A DNA stretch of 64,000 bases from Siphonodentalium dalli (GCA_032622095.1 CP136069.1:45548194-45612193), one strand, 5' to 3'. Counted from the first letter of the stretch, positions 1 to 12,000 are shown. A program made the numbers and translations. The notes: generated by a model not told the origin, from the sequence alone.

Positions 1-1014
1 ACATTAGTTATGTGGGCTTGTTATATAGTGCCAATTGCATGATTGAAGCTGGTTACCCTGACCCTAAAATATGGGGTATATATATAACGGCAGATATACT
101 TTATCAAACTACGTCATCCACGTATACGTAAAGTCGTGGCAACCCACAAAAGACAGACGTTTGTCAAAGGAGATTATTCTTATATTCCGAGCAGGCTTGG
201 CGTGTAACTTCGTTTGTAATATAATCAGAAACAAATTGAGATTTCCCCATCGCGCTCTTCCGGATAGCATCAATTAGTTCTCCTTGCTGACCGCGTCGCT
301 TGGGCGCTAATAAATCAATTATATTTCCCTTTACCGATAACATACGGCGACGCAAATCAAGGACCCAGTGAGGGGTTGTCTACCCTCCCAAAACCATACC
401 TAATAAAAAACTAATTATCGATATAAAGGAGTTAGTCTATGATGAAAATAACCTAATATGTCATGCGTAAAGGCCCTGATTAAATCAAGAAGAAACCACC
501 TATAGAACATAGCTATACGATGTCTATCGAGGCAGCGACATAACCCATATCGTCATTCAGCGGGATATTAGTGCAGAAAGGACCAGGTTACTCCGAATCT
601 GGCGTCTGGTTCGATTGGGACAAGGACCAGTTTATATTGCGCAAAATTTTGCAACAACAGTTTTCTGTCTATAAATAAATTGCTAATTTGCAAAAAATTA
701 AAAACAGATTTCATCTCAAAAGTGATATATAATTTCTTAGTGAATGAAAATTACTATCTAGCTGTCGTCTGTCATTGTTTCTGTGACTCGTGTCTGTTTA
801 TTTGCGCGCTCTCATTACGCCACCACGTGGTGTTTCTAGCGTGGCTGTATTTCATATTCAATGGTCGATCGATAATTCATTGGGTGATTGTACATTCGGC
901 AAACCTCGTCAGATTCCGTCACCGTTTCATCGTACCGATAATTACGACAGTGTATACGACTAAGATTGGCACATGTGTTTACGTCACCGGTGTAATTGTG
1001 GGGACATGCTTCTA

Positions 1015-1790
1015 TTATGAAGGTTTGCTATCCCGAAGGTCCGCTATTCCGAAGGTTCTCTATTCCGAAGGTTTTTGTTATTTTTAGGTTAATTCTATAT
1101 TTTAAAGTATTGAGACTAATTTGAGAGGGTTCATTTTCACAAAGATTCTTTATATGGAGTGTGCGCTCACATCCGAACTGATCATGCGCGCACACCGATA
1201 CAGATACAGGAGGAAATAACTTAACTTAGAACATTAAATGTGATTTTGTTTTGTTTTCGCTGGTTTTCTTGAGATTTAATGTCATTACGTGGGCCCATAC
1301 CGTTGAATTCTTGGCATATACTATGAATGTTGTGGTATATATGGACCCTCCCGCATTGGGACATGACATAGGTTCAGTTGACTTAAGTGGTGTTCTGTGT
1401 GGGCTCCAATTTGGAGTTCAATATTTTAAGGGCCAAGTTTAGAATTTTATGGGTCCATACCTTTGAACTCTGGGCATATAATATGAATATTGGGGGGGGG
1501 GGCATGTCTCTATTCCGAAGGTTCACTATCCCGAAGGTCCACTATTCCGAAATTTCTCTGAATGTTCGCTATTCCGAAGGTTCACCAATCCGAAGGTTCG
1601 TTATTCCGAAGGTTCTGTGTTCCAAAGATTTTTTTTATTTTAAGGTTAATTCTATATTCTAAAGTAACGAGAGGGTTCATTATCACGAAGATTCTTTTTA
1701 TGAAGGAAATAACGTAAAACATTAAATGTGATTTTGTTTTGTTTTCGAGGGTTTTCTTGAGTTTAATGTCATTACGTATGACCTTATTTC
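1015..1790 (+). repeat. Duplicated block with CTATTCCGAAGG short tandem repeats
   Basis: Two diverged copies (about 1,015-1,340 and 1,505-1,785) share clusters of TATTCCGAAGGTT-type units, AGGTTAATTCTATATT, GAGAGGGTTCATT.TCAC.AAG and AACATTAAATGTGATTTTG, in the same order. A short third segment (1,444-1,495) repeats 1,291-1,335. No coding signal. Confidence 0.8.
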
Positions 1791-2274
1791 TCATTACATA
1801 TTCACGCCAAGCAGCCCACACAATTGCTATGTTACGATGCGATTTAATGTGATTATGTGTGACCTAATATCTCAATAATCTGAGGCAAGAGTACGCCTGC
1901 TAAAGGCGAATTATAACAGTTGGGGGTATAACGCTCAATGAATACTGGAGGCTATAACAAACTGCGCAGTAGAATATCGCTGAATGGACGAGTATGAGAT
2001 GAGCCTAAATGCAATTGTGACTTTGTTTAAAGGCCCACTTAATTTTCGAGTCATTAATTTTTTATAGTATATACGGTTTTAATAACAATTTATGCCATAA
2101 AATTTGAATAAACTACTATAATTCATCACCATTTGAAAGGCAGAATACTTCTATCTCCTAGTTTGAAACACCTTCAAAATACCGCGTCGTATATCTAGCA
2201 ATTAGCAACCAACATGTCCTCCTCGGCTTTCCATAGATTTCAACGTAATTTGATAGTTATGGGTATTTGTGTCC

Positions 2275-2804
2275 GGGAAGTGTTTTGGACGGGTCAAATC
2301 GTGACCCCGACCTGACCTTGACCTTTAAAACTGTCAATGCAAGGTCAATTTGGGTAAAACGGACAAATTTCGGCGAAATTTGATACCTAGGGATACTTTG
2401 GTCCGAGGAGAGTTTTGAACGGGTCAAATCGTGACCTCGGCCTGACCTTGACCTTCAATATGGCCAATCAAAGGTCAACTCGGATAAAACGGATAGATTT
2501 CGACGAAATTTGATACCTATGGATACTTTTGTCGGGGGAGTGTTTTGGACGGGTCAAATCATGACTCTGACCTTACCTTGACCTTCAAAATTGTTCATTA
2601 AAGGTCAAGTTGGGTAAAACGGACGGATTTCGACGAAATTTGATACCTAGGGGTACTTTTCTACGGGTGGGGGTGTTTTGGACTGGACAAATCATGACCC
2701 TGACCTGACCTTGACTTTCGAAATAGTCAATTGAAGGTCAAATCGCACCTTTCACCGGAAAGCAGATGGGAAACAGCCCGGGTGAAGTCGGGCCTATCAG
2801 CTTG
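2275..2804 (+). mobile_element. Second Helitron-like element with about 130-bp repeats
   Basis: About four units of around 130 bp, each with GGACGGGTCAAATCGTGACC, CTGACCTTGACC and ACGAAATTTGATACC. It ends in AGCCCGGGTGAAGTCGGGCC then TATCAGCTTG, which aligns with the 3' hairpin and CTAG end of the Helitrons at 4.4 and 5.4 kb. The CTTG end is off-consensus and the 5' end was not found. Confidence 0.5.
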
Positions 2805-2926
2805 TGTAATAAAGAAGACAGTTTGATGAAAGTAATGTATGACACGAGAAACGGGAAAACTTGAAATATGGAAGTACGCAAATTTCCCGCATAAAATTTG
2901 AAAGCTAGTTTATAGAATAATTGTAT

Positions 2927-3000
2927 TATTATTTATATTTATGGCTAATAATACGATCTTGGTGGCGTTACCATTTCTGACTATGGTTTTCTTGTTGTCT
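2927..3000 (-). repeat. Dispersed repeat, inverted partner of 5,481-5,560
   Basis: Contains ATCTTGGTGGCGTTACCATT and TCTGACTATGGTTTTCTTG. Inverted copies occur at 5,481-5,560 and 6,688-6,760, and a partial copy at 10,402-10,432. With the 5,481 copy it brackets the Helitron pair. Confidence 0.75.
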
Positions 3001-3237
3001 CTTGTTGAGGAGACTTGCAGCATGTTCCTGGTCCAAAACTTCAAAAATCTCAAAACGTAGTAACCTGGACCCTTCGGCGATACTGGTCTGACTCACTGGG
3101 GTTTATTCTTGTTTCAGTCGTTATAGGTGAGTTTCATGGTGGGAGGAAATCCCGCGCAGACCGGTTAATTCGACTGGGAAATTACTCCACTGCACGCAAA
3201 AAACCAGCGACCGTGCATATGTGGTTTAAATTTTAAT

Positions 3238-3420
3238 TCAATTCTTAAACCTTCCATGAATGCATGCAGCTTCATGAACTTTTTCGAAAACCATGTGACA
3301 AACCATTCTCTTATATATGCGAGTCACCCATATAGGAGCCTGGCATATATAAGAGAATACATTGGCCTAACAATATTTACATTGAACTTGTAAGCCAGCA
3401 AGTGCATTGTCACGCCCTTA
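3238..3420. mobile_element. D-family TTAA MITE (decayed)
   Basis: Begins near TTAAACCTTCCATGAA and contains the hairpin ATTCTCTTATATATGCGAG ... CATATATAAGAGAATACATT, followed by the family's CTTGTAAGCCAG segment. The ends are decayed. Confidence 0.55.
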
Positions 3421-3802
3421 GATATAGGGTGTATTCTGTGAAGTTGTTATTTGCCTGTGATATAGGAGCTATATGGGGGATATCTCGCAGAACAACACAT
3501 TTCTGGTTTCACATGCGCGATGCGAGTTATTTCAGGAAATTGTAGTAGAACAAAGAGCAATGTCCTATTCCCACAATATAACACAAAAGGTGACATCAAA
3601 TATTTTTGATCTGGGGATATTTTCCAAGATTAGTAATATAACCAGACACCAGGTATCATTTGCAGACATGTAATTTAACAACAGACTGTTTTCTCCGCGT
3701 ACGCCAAATATTAAGACAAATAAAAAAGTGAAACGACGGTAAATATGTGACGGAAACAACTTCGATAAGAAAGGATTAATCAACAATGTCTGACGTTGCA
3801 CA

Positions 3803-4445
3803 TCTCATATATATTTTGAAGACCTCTGTTTGTTTGTCTGTCTGTCTGTCTGTCTGTCATTGATACAAATCTACGATTCTCGACCGATCGGGACGAAACT
3901 TGGTACGTGTGTGTAGTTTGACCAGGCGGTCGACGTTGTCGTATTGGCGAGCCCGTGCGGCGCCCGCTTCGCGCATGCGCAGACGAGATCTCGGAAACGG
4001 GTGGAGCTATCGAGTTGAAATTTGCTATGTGAATGTATCTTGCCCCGGATACGAATTTTATCGGGTCGCCGAGCCCGTGCGACGCCAGCATCGCGCATGC
4101 GCAGACGAGATCTCGGAAACGGGTGGAGCTGTCGACTTGAAATTTGGTATGTGAATGTATCTTGCCCCGGATACGAATTTTATCGGGTCGCCGAGCCCGT
4201 GCGACGCCAGCTTCGCGCATGCGCAGACCAGATATCGGAAACGGGTGGAGCTATCGACTTGAAATTTGGTATGTGAATGTATCTTGCCCCGGATACGAAT
4301 TTTATCGGGTTTTTGAATAGCCCGGACCGCCGAGTCCGTGCGACGCCAGCTTCGCGCATGCGCAGACCAGACCTCGGAAACGGGTAGAGATATCGACTTG
4401 AAATTTGTTTTTGAATAGCCCGGACAACGTCGGGCTCATCGGCTA
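3803..4445 (+). mobile_element. Non-autonomous Helitron, copy 1 of head-to-tail pair
   Basis: Begins TCTCATATATATTTTGAAG after an A (3802), then a (TGTC)n run and a 75-bp lead-in. About 3.5 copies of a 122-bp tandem unit follow. The 3' end has the hairpin CCCGGACAACGTCGGG and then CTCATCGGCTA, where a Helitron would read CTAG. The 3' tail motif TTTTTGAATAGCCCGGA also occurs once internally (4,311-4,327), indicating internal recombination. Confidence 0.72.
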
Positions 4446-5412
4446 TCTCATATATATTTTGAAGACCTCTGTCTGTATGTATGTTTGTTTGTTTGTTTGT
4501 TTGTCTGTCTGTCTGTCATTTATACAAATCTACGATTCTCGACCGATCGGGACGAAACTTGGTACGTGTGTGTAGTTTGACCGGGCGGTGAACGTTGTCG
4601 TATTGGCGAGCCCGTGCGGCGCCCGCTTCGCGCATGCGCAGACGAGATCTCGGAAACGGGTGGAGCTATCGACTTGAAATTTGCTATGTGAATGTATCTT
4701 GCCCCGGATACGAATTTTATCGGGTCGCCGAGTCCGTGCGACGCCAGATTCGCGCATGCGCAGACGAGATCTCGGAAACGGGTGGAGCTATCGACTTGAA
4801 ATTTGGTATGTGAATGTATCTTGCCCCGGATACGAATTTTATCGGGTCGCCGAGCCCGTGCGACGCCAGCTTCGTGCATGCGCAGACCAGATCTCGGAAA
4901 CGGGTGGAGCTATCGACTTGAAATTTGCTATGCGAATGTATCTTGCCCCGGATACGATTTTTATCGGGTCGCCGAGCCCGTGCGACGCCAGCTTCGCGCA
5001 TGCGCAGACGAGATCTCGGAAACGGGTGGAGCTATCGACTTGAAATTTTGTATGTGAATGTATCTTGCCCCGGATACGAATTTTATCGGGTCGCCGAGCC
5101 CGTGCGACGCCAGCTTCGCGCATGCGCAGACGAGATCTCGGAAACGGGTGGAGCTATCAACTTGAAATTTTGTATGTGAATGTATCTTGCCCCGGATACG
5201 AATTTTATCGGGTCGCCGAGCCCGTGCGACGCCAGCTTCGCGCATGCGCAGACCAGATCTCGGAAACGGGTGGAGCTATCGACTTGAAATTTGCTATGTG
5301 AATGTATCTTGCCCCGGATACCAATTTTATCGGATCGCCGAGCCCGTGCGACGCCAGCTTCGCGCATGCCCAGACCAGATCTCGGAAACGGTGGAGCTAT
5401 CGACTTGAAATT
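3884..5412 (+). repeat. 122-bp tandem repeat arrays inside the Helitrons
   Basis: Each unit holds GCGCATGCGCAGACGAGATC, GGAAACGGGTGGAGCTATCG, then CTTGCCCCGGATACGAATTT and TCGGGTCGCCGAGCCCGTGC. Units recur every 122 bp with few differences. The array is interrupted at 4,430-4,590 by the Helitron junction. It is markedly more GC-rich and CpG-rich than its surroundings. Confidence 0.9.
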
Positions 5413-5454
5413 TGGTTTTTGAATAGCCCGGACAACGTCGGGCTCATCGGCTAG
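4446..5454 (+). mobile_element. Non-autonomous Helitron, copy 2
   Basis: Starts TCTCATATATATTTTGAAG directly after copy 1 and ends with the hairpin CCCGGACAACGTCGGG, 8 bases, then CTAG, followed by T. The TC start, hairpin, CTAG end and A/T flanks are the canonical Helitron structure. The centre holds about 6.5 copies of the 122-bp unit. Long open frames here on both strands are a consequence of the repeat and are not genes. Confidence 0.75.
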
Positions 5455-5480
5455 TATGATATATCCGCATAATAATATAT

Positions 5481-5560
5481 AACAAGAAAACCATAGTCAG
5501 AAATGGTAACGCCACCAAGATCATATTATTAGCCATAAATATAAATTATAATATAATTAT
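5481..5560 (+). repeat. Dispersed repeat AACAAGAAAACCATAGTC
   Basis: Reverse complement of 2,927-3,000 including the AT-rich shoulder (GCCATAAATATAAAT). A third copy at 6,688-6,760 has the same orientation. Confidence 0.75.
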
Positions 5561-7700
5561 AATATAAAATATTATTCATTAGTTAGCGCCTATATTAGCG
5601 CTTGTTAAATACCATCTAATAAATATTCATCTTATTCACAACTTTAAGGAGTCCTTCTGGCACACGAGAATATTTATCGCCGTTTGATTTGCACAAAGTG
5701 AACTCGGCGCATATATAATTGATAGAACTGACCTTTATTATGATGATTGTGTCGTTATTTGTTTAAGATACATTTTAGGGGAGCTCCGCGAATTCGGTCA
5801 CTTCCGCAAAGTGATCTCCACAAATCGGGACCTACTGCAAATCGTCGCACCCAATGCAATTTGTAAACAAATACGATGCATTTTAACGAGGTGAGCTTTA
5901 ATTAAACGAAAGAAGCATTCTACATAAACTATTTGTCATGGAATCAGCCAGTGTGCGGCTGTGCCATATATATATGTGTCAACTAAGGTCGCTTTGCGTG
6001 GTAAAAGTGAAAAGTGAAAGTGGAAAATCCTATTGAAAATGAAACTGAAAGTAGCCTACAATTTTGGGAAATTCCGCGGCAGATTGCAGTGAATCTATAC
6101 TATTGGAAGTGAATGTACAATTCCTGGAATTCTATCAGATATCCCGACTCTGCTCGTTTTCGTGACCATAGGTTATATAGGCCCTATATGACCACGAAAA
6201 CGAGTCGAGTCGCGATACATCCATCGGTACAAACACATTGTGTATACGATACAATTTTGACTTGATGACCAGAAAATAAAAGATGGCGGTTAATCCAAGT
6301 CTCCAACAGAACAGACATGCGCGCTCCAATTAAAATTACCCACAATTCACTTCACTACACAGGGGTTCCCAAAGGGTTATACATTATTTTCAGGCTATCA
6401 GAGTATTTATATTTTCAACAACATATTATTACACCGGTGACTTTAAGTTTACAATTTCAGCCTGTCCTGACCCTATGGATACGATTTATCATATTATCAA
6501 AAACGTATTATACACCGGTGCCGTTAACTTTACAATTTCAGCATATACGTGATTCTATTGGTACGATTGAGTAAGGTACAAAAAAAAATATCCAAGAATA
6601 TATTTCTCCATTCGACCATGAGTCTATACAGATCTGTACACTAGTGTCCACCCACTTCGTGGCGGGAATAATCAAATAGTAACATAAACAAGAAAACCAT
6701 AGTCAGAAATGGTAACGCCACCAAGATTATAGTATTACATATAAATAGAAATTATAAAAAATACATAAAATATTTTGATAACAATTGCGTTTAAACAAGT
6801 AATCCTTCAAATTATTACTAACAAAGCAAGTAAACGACTGTGGGGTCACTCAACAGATTATAAAGACTTGGACTTAGTATACTGTAAATACTAAAATTTA
6901 AATGAAATAATTAAAAGATAAAATTTAGCAAGTAGTAAAAGTTAATTTTCTCATTTAATTTTTTTTTGTGGTTAAATAAAGCAATAATTTAAATGTAACA
7001 TTTGTTTTTTTTTAAATGATTGACCGTGGCTCTTCCAATAATTGCGCGACTGACCTGGTCAATTGTTCTTAAGAAGTTGTTTTGAGAATTACTATGGAGG
7101 GAAATAGTTATGTCTGTGGTTTCGCAAGTAATTAACTTGGTGACGTGATGTTAACAAATCTGAACTCCAGTAAACCAAGGACGCTCCATACCAAATATAA
7201 GGTAAATTAATAATTCTTTAGAAGTTGTTTTAAGATTTACTATGGAGGGAAAGAATTGTGGTGCTGGCTTCGCAACTATTTGACCTCATTGTAACAAATA
7301 TAAATATTAGTCACTCAGACAATAGATGTATCTATTCTGTATATTAAGTTATTGGGTCTTACGTGTCTCGAGATGTCTAAATAGTTTTCGATGGACAGAT
7401 CGCACAAGGGACCCACGCCAATCTTATGTTGGGATTCCAATTGTTGGCTTATTAAATATGCACATATGCTTAAGACACAGTCGCGCGCGAAGCACACTCC
7501 CATAAGTCGGGTTTTGGATCCCAGTTAATGAAAATATCATTGAAATAATCGGTTTCCCCCATTAAACATCCATATATTCAATATACATGTTTTGGAGCAG
7601 AATTAGGCAGTCCATATTGGACGCCATCATGGAATTTATTTTGTTTTGTTTTAATTTTCACACATATTTATTAGTTATGTGGATGGAGTTTTCATTAAAC
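5560..7700. other. Region without recognised genes
   Basis: AT-rich. Contains the palindrome at 6.14 kb, a two-copy repeat around ACACCGGTG (6,390-6,560), the dispersed repeat at 6,688, and a diverged tandem duplication (7,070-7,160 and 7,205-7,300, sharing AGAAGTTGTTTT and TTTACTATGGAGGGAAA). Only short frames. Confidence 0.6.
6140..6215. repeat. Near-perfect palindrome
   Basis: Arms CTCGTTTTCGTGACCATA and its complement TATGACCACGAAAACGAG around TATAGGCCCTATA. Looks like an isolated foldback remnant. Confidence 0.7.
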
Positions 7701-7731
7701 CTCACATCCTTATATTGGTTACAGTAATGCC

Positions 7732-8119
7732 CAAAGTAATTGACCACTTAACCACATCAGACTTATTGGTAATTTTTCAGGATTTAAAATCCTGAAAAAT
7801 TACAAATAATTCTGCTGTGGTTAAGTGGTCAATTACTTTGAACATTACTGTATGAGGATTGAGTTATCATTAAACCTAAAATCCTTATATTGGTTACAGT
7901 AATGCCCAAAGTAATTGACCACTTAACCACAGCAAAATTATGGGTATTTTTTCAGCATTTAAAATCCTGATAAATTACCCATTATTCTGCTGTACTTAAG
8001 TGGTCAATTACTTTGAACATTACTGTATGAGGATTGAGTTATCATTAAACCTCAAATCCTTATATTGGTTACAGTAATGCCCAAAGTAATTGACCACTTA
8101 ATTACTTTGGACATTACTG
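7732..8119. mobile_element. Three tandem mariner-like MITEs (B' subfamily)
   Basis: Three palindromes, 7,732-7,850, 7,897-8,025 and 8,072-8,119, each starting CAGTAATGCCCAAAGTAATT and ending in the inverted copy CATTACTG, flanked by TA. They sit in a direct duplication whose linker reads GAGTTATCATTAAACCT. The third has collapsed to a 48-bp hairpin. Confidence 0.8.
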
Positions 8120-8399
8120 TATGTAGATGGAGTTAAACCTCACAACAGTGTGTTGGGGATTTGGACCTTGACTTGGGACCTTTGGTTTTTAACTCAACAA
8201 ATGCGCGTACACCATATACACAAATTTCTTATGTAACCAGAGTTTTTCTTGGATAAGATGAGTTTGAAGCCTGCTAACATTTCAAAATGTTGTCAGTTTT
8301 GTATTCTCTGCAGCGGAACTCGACGCATTGAAGCAAAAGTTACAAGAAATAAAATGTGTATGTAACGAGACTATAATACAAATGAAAAAATAAATTCAG

Positions 8400-9125
8400 G
8401 GAGGGGTGGGCGATACAGGGAACTAAGGGTTGAACCGATATAAATTTATAGAGCGATAATGACCAATGTTGACATATTATGCATCTCAACTCTACTGAAC
8501 ATTGCAACAAGGCTATAAAATAGGGGGTGTCATAATCTTAGTCATCTCTATATAGTGCCAGAATAGTCATTTATGGACTTCTATAAGATGTTGGGTTGGT
8601 TATATGGACTCGGAGAAAAAGGGGTTTGTACCGATGAACTGACATAAATTAGTGGAGCGATGTTGCCATGTAATGTATCGCGACTGTACTAAAGCAGCAA
8701 TGATATAAAATTGGGGGGGGGGGGTCTGAAATTATCTCTATGTCTATAGATGGCACCAGGATTATATAGAAAGGAATAGCAATTGATATACGTATACGGT
8801 ATACTATAGTAATACCATAGACATATAAGTACAAGTATCACGCGATAAAATAAAATATTACGTAACATGACTATACCGATGAAAGAAATAAATAAATTGG
8901 ACCGGGATTAGAGGTTGGGTTGGTTATATGTGGATAATTGGATATGGAATTCATACTGATGAAACGATACAAATTAGTGGAGCGATAAAGACCAATGTTG
9001 ACACTTAGTCAGGCTACGCGGGAGAAAATAGGGGTTGATACGATAGACCAAAATAAATTTGTCGGGTGATAATGACCAATGTTGATGTATAAAGTAACGC
9101 GACTGTACTGTCGCACAATTATCAG
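8400..9125. repeat. Diverged tandem repeat block
   Basis: Four degenerate copies share AGCGATAATGACCAATGTTGA, AAATTAGTGGAGCGAT and a GGGTTGGTTATATG or CGCGACTGTACT segment. Poly-G tracts interrupt it. Followed by a direct repeat around AACATGGCATTTGCCATTAA at 9,207 and 9,377. No coding signal. Confidence 0.6.
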
Positions 9126-9468
9126 TTGTAACCGGTCAAATATGGACTCTAGTGCCCAATATGGAACAGCTTAGAAAATATTTGCAGGGCCCTAAAATTT
9201 ATTTAACATGGCATTTGCCATTAAAATCGATTTATGTCGATAAAACTGTCATTTTTCAAAATTTTAAGCTGTGACTTGGTGTTTGTGCGTGGGATAGTTA
9301 TATATTCCTAAAATGACAGAGTACAGCACGTAATTACGTTTTAGATGGAAGAAATGAATTTTTTTCAATGATAAAATTTAACATGGCATTTGCCATTAAA
9401 ATCGATTTATGTCGATAAAACTGTCATTTTTCAAAATTTGCAGCGTGGACGGGTCAACCCGGTCATCG

Positions 9469-10287
9469 AAAACGGGTCCGTGACTACCCGCCCCCGAGAC
9501 AACCCGCCCCCTTTCACTCTCAGTGGCTAATTAGGAGGTGTGAGGGGATTATGAGATGTTTGTTTAACAAAACTGGGTTGTTTTTTTTATAAATTTTTAT
9601 TTGATTTAACAAAATGGACAACAATAAATACACATGTAATATAATATAACTTATGAACACACAAATGCATCAACGATAATATATTTATTTATTAGGAAGT
9701 TTAATGAACGAAACATAATTATCTTTTAATTTGCGAAACAATAAACACAAAACTCAACATTCCTCATCTCTAAAGTTATAACATTGCGCACAAAGGTACC
9801 TCTGAGAATCGTAACCAAGAATAACACAAGAAATGCGCAGTTATAGATGTCATTTTGTGCGACATAATTATGTGATACCCAGTTCCGTCGGCATCGTTCA
9901 AAGGCTGTTTGTATACTCACCTCCAGTTAACATCAGTGAGATGAATCCCGATCACTAAGTGTTGTGATAATACACTGTGATAATGAACCATTTGCATCAA
10001 ATGTTTGTTTTGAAAGCACCCCTTTTATTTAGTCTTCACTTACCTTAAGTGCCGTTCAGTTGTCAAAACATCGTGTCATTCTTTTTCCCAGTCCACGCAT
10101 TGACATAATTAATGAATAAACACATGTTTTGTTGATCAAAATCTTTAATAATATATCATCAAAGAACATAAAAGAACATAATCACTATTAACAATTTCGG
10201 GACAACCCGCCCTCATTTATCGGGACAACCCGCCCCCAAAATAGCATAGGGGCGGGTTGTCTCGGGGGCGGGTAGTCCCGTTCCCAA
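9469..10287. mobile_element. 0.8-kb element with GC-rich inverted termini
   Basis: Left CTACCCGCCCCCGAGACAAC matches, inverted, GTTGTCTCGGGGGCGGGTAG at the right. The outer bases (CGGGTCCGTGA, TCCCGTTCCC) match less well. The AT-rich interior has no convincing gene. A DNA transposon derivative of unknown superfamily; no clear target duplication. Confidence 0.6.
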
Positions 10288-10289
10288 TG

Positions 10290-12000
10290 AGAAACCTTCA
10301 GTGATAAGCCGTAGTTGTGATAATTTGAAGGATTAGTTGTTTTAACGGAATTCTGAGGTGGTGCATTCATGAAACCAATATATTTTATATTCTATAAATG
10401 CGTAATATTTCTGACTATGGTTTTCTTGTCGAGTCTCGCACATATAAGATAATGCACCGGAACATGATATTTAATGCTGCACCAGCGCAGCTCCCGCCAT
10501 GAAATGGATAAAACATAACTGCATGCAGGCATTATCCATAATCTAAACTACGTCTAAGTCTAAAAAGGACACGCGACTTCGATGCGATGTCGTGGTCTCG
10601 TGTCGGAATATTTGGTTCTGACCGGGAATAAAATCGGATAGATTATCCAAACTGAAGTTATTCTATGGAAGCACTCATATGGAAATTGGAATATATTGTA
10701 TCCGTTATTACTCGGTGTGGAATAACCAGTTTACTGTTCGTTATATAGTCTGATAACTTTGATTTGAATGATTACAGAGAGATGACAAGTTATCGATATC
10801 AAACTTGATTGTCGCCGGTCATATGCCACCCATTTTTGTATTATAAGAATTTGATCCAGGTGATATTACACTGGCTGTCTCATTACATATGTAAATGATT
10901 GGATAAATACGCAAATGAATGGTAATACTAACGAGCATTCATAATCATCAGTTGTGATACCTGTATGAACTGCATGAGAATCAGTAATACTCGTGCACCC
11001 TTCTCCGATAGTTAGTGCGTCAGTTACTTTTGTATTTCCACCAGGATATATAGAACAAGGACTGGTTACCGATTCCGAATTGTTTCAGTGTCGCATCGGT
11101 AGCGCAGGCCCCTGGGGAAAGATATCAGATATACCATTATAATATACTGTACCAGTGACAAGGTTCACAGGTCCGATTTTGGGAAAAACACACCATCATA
11201 TTCCTCGTAGATTCTCAAAATTATGGAACCCGGGAGGTGACATGGTAAATATTTTTTTAATCCGTGTGCATGAATTAATAATCCGTGCGCACGGTTTAAA
11301 ATATATAAATACTGTGCTATCGGTAATTCAGTCAAAATTGCCTCACGCCTGCGGACTCCTTTACAACGCAGTTGCGACAACAAATTATACATGAGAGTAT
11401 GTTTGATACGTGGATGTGGGGGGGGGGGGGGGGGGGGGGGGTATGCGACCGTATGTCAGTTGGGCTTACTTAGTTACAAATTATATTAGGCTGTGGTGTC
11501 CACGTGGGCTCATGAATGGAGTATTTGCCCATATGGACCGTGGTGACTATAGTGTGCCCCGCTCGTGTGTAAGCCAGTTCCGGACTGCACATGCATACAT
11601 ATATGACCCGGGTTGCTATGTGGTGCTCACGGATAGTATGCCAGTATACTTCACTCTAAAGTATACATACACAATGGATCGTTGCGCAGTGACGGCTGCA
11701 CCATACCGATATGATATCAGGAATGGCGGAAATGGAGTGCAAGATGTATAATTAAGGTAGATGCCCACAGAGAAATAGAAAGCTTTTTCAATGAAATGGG
11801 AAGAACTCTATCTTTAATATATAGAGTTATTCCCCCTGTATTGAAAATAATACTGATTTTTTGCTTCAATCTTAATGACAAAACGTGTTGGCAACATGTC
11901 CACAGTTTAATACACCGGATAAGTTGATAATACAATGTTTTGGAGCTTTCTCTTTCAAATGGTATATAATATGGCATATATTTTATTTAAAGTAATCTGG
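10290..12000. other. Region without recognised genes
   Basis: Holds a partial copy of the CTATGGTTTTCTTG repeat and a D-family MITE fragment (10,400-10,520), a 24-base poly-G run at 11,418-11,441 and otherwise unremarkable sequence. The frames present have no recognisable domains. Confidence 0.5.
11418..11441 (+). repeat. Poly-G tract (24 G)
   Basis: Uninterrupted run of 24 G, able to form a G-quadruplex and prone to length error in sequencing. Confidence 0.9.

Noticed and set aside
680-1087. 135-codon frame with hydrophobic stretches
   Set aside because: Lies across repeat J and the CCGAAGG block; composition is that of chance AT-rich frames, no homologue recognised.
3780-5408. Many 75-146 codon frames on both strands
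   Set aside because: All come from the 122-bp tandem unit inside Helitrons; both strands are open, as expected for a CpG-rich repeat.
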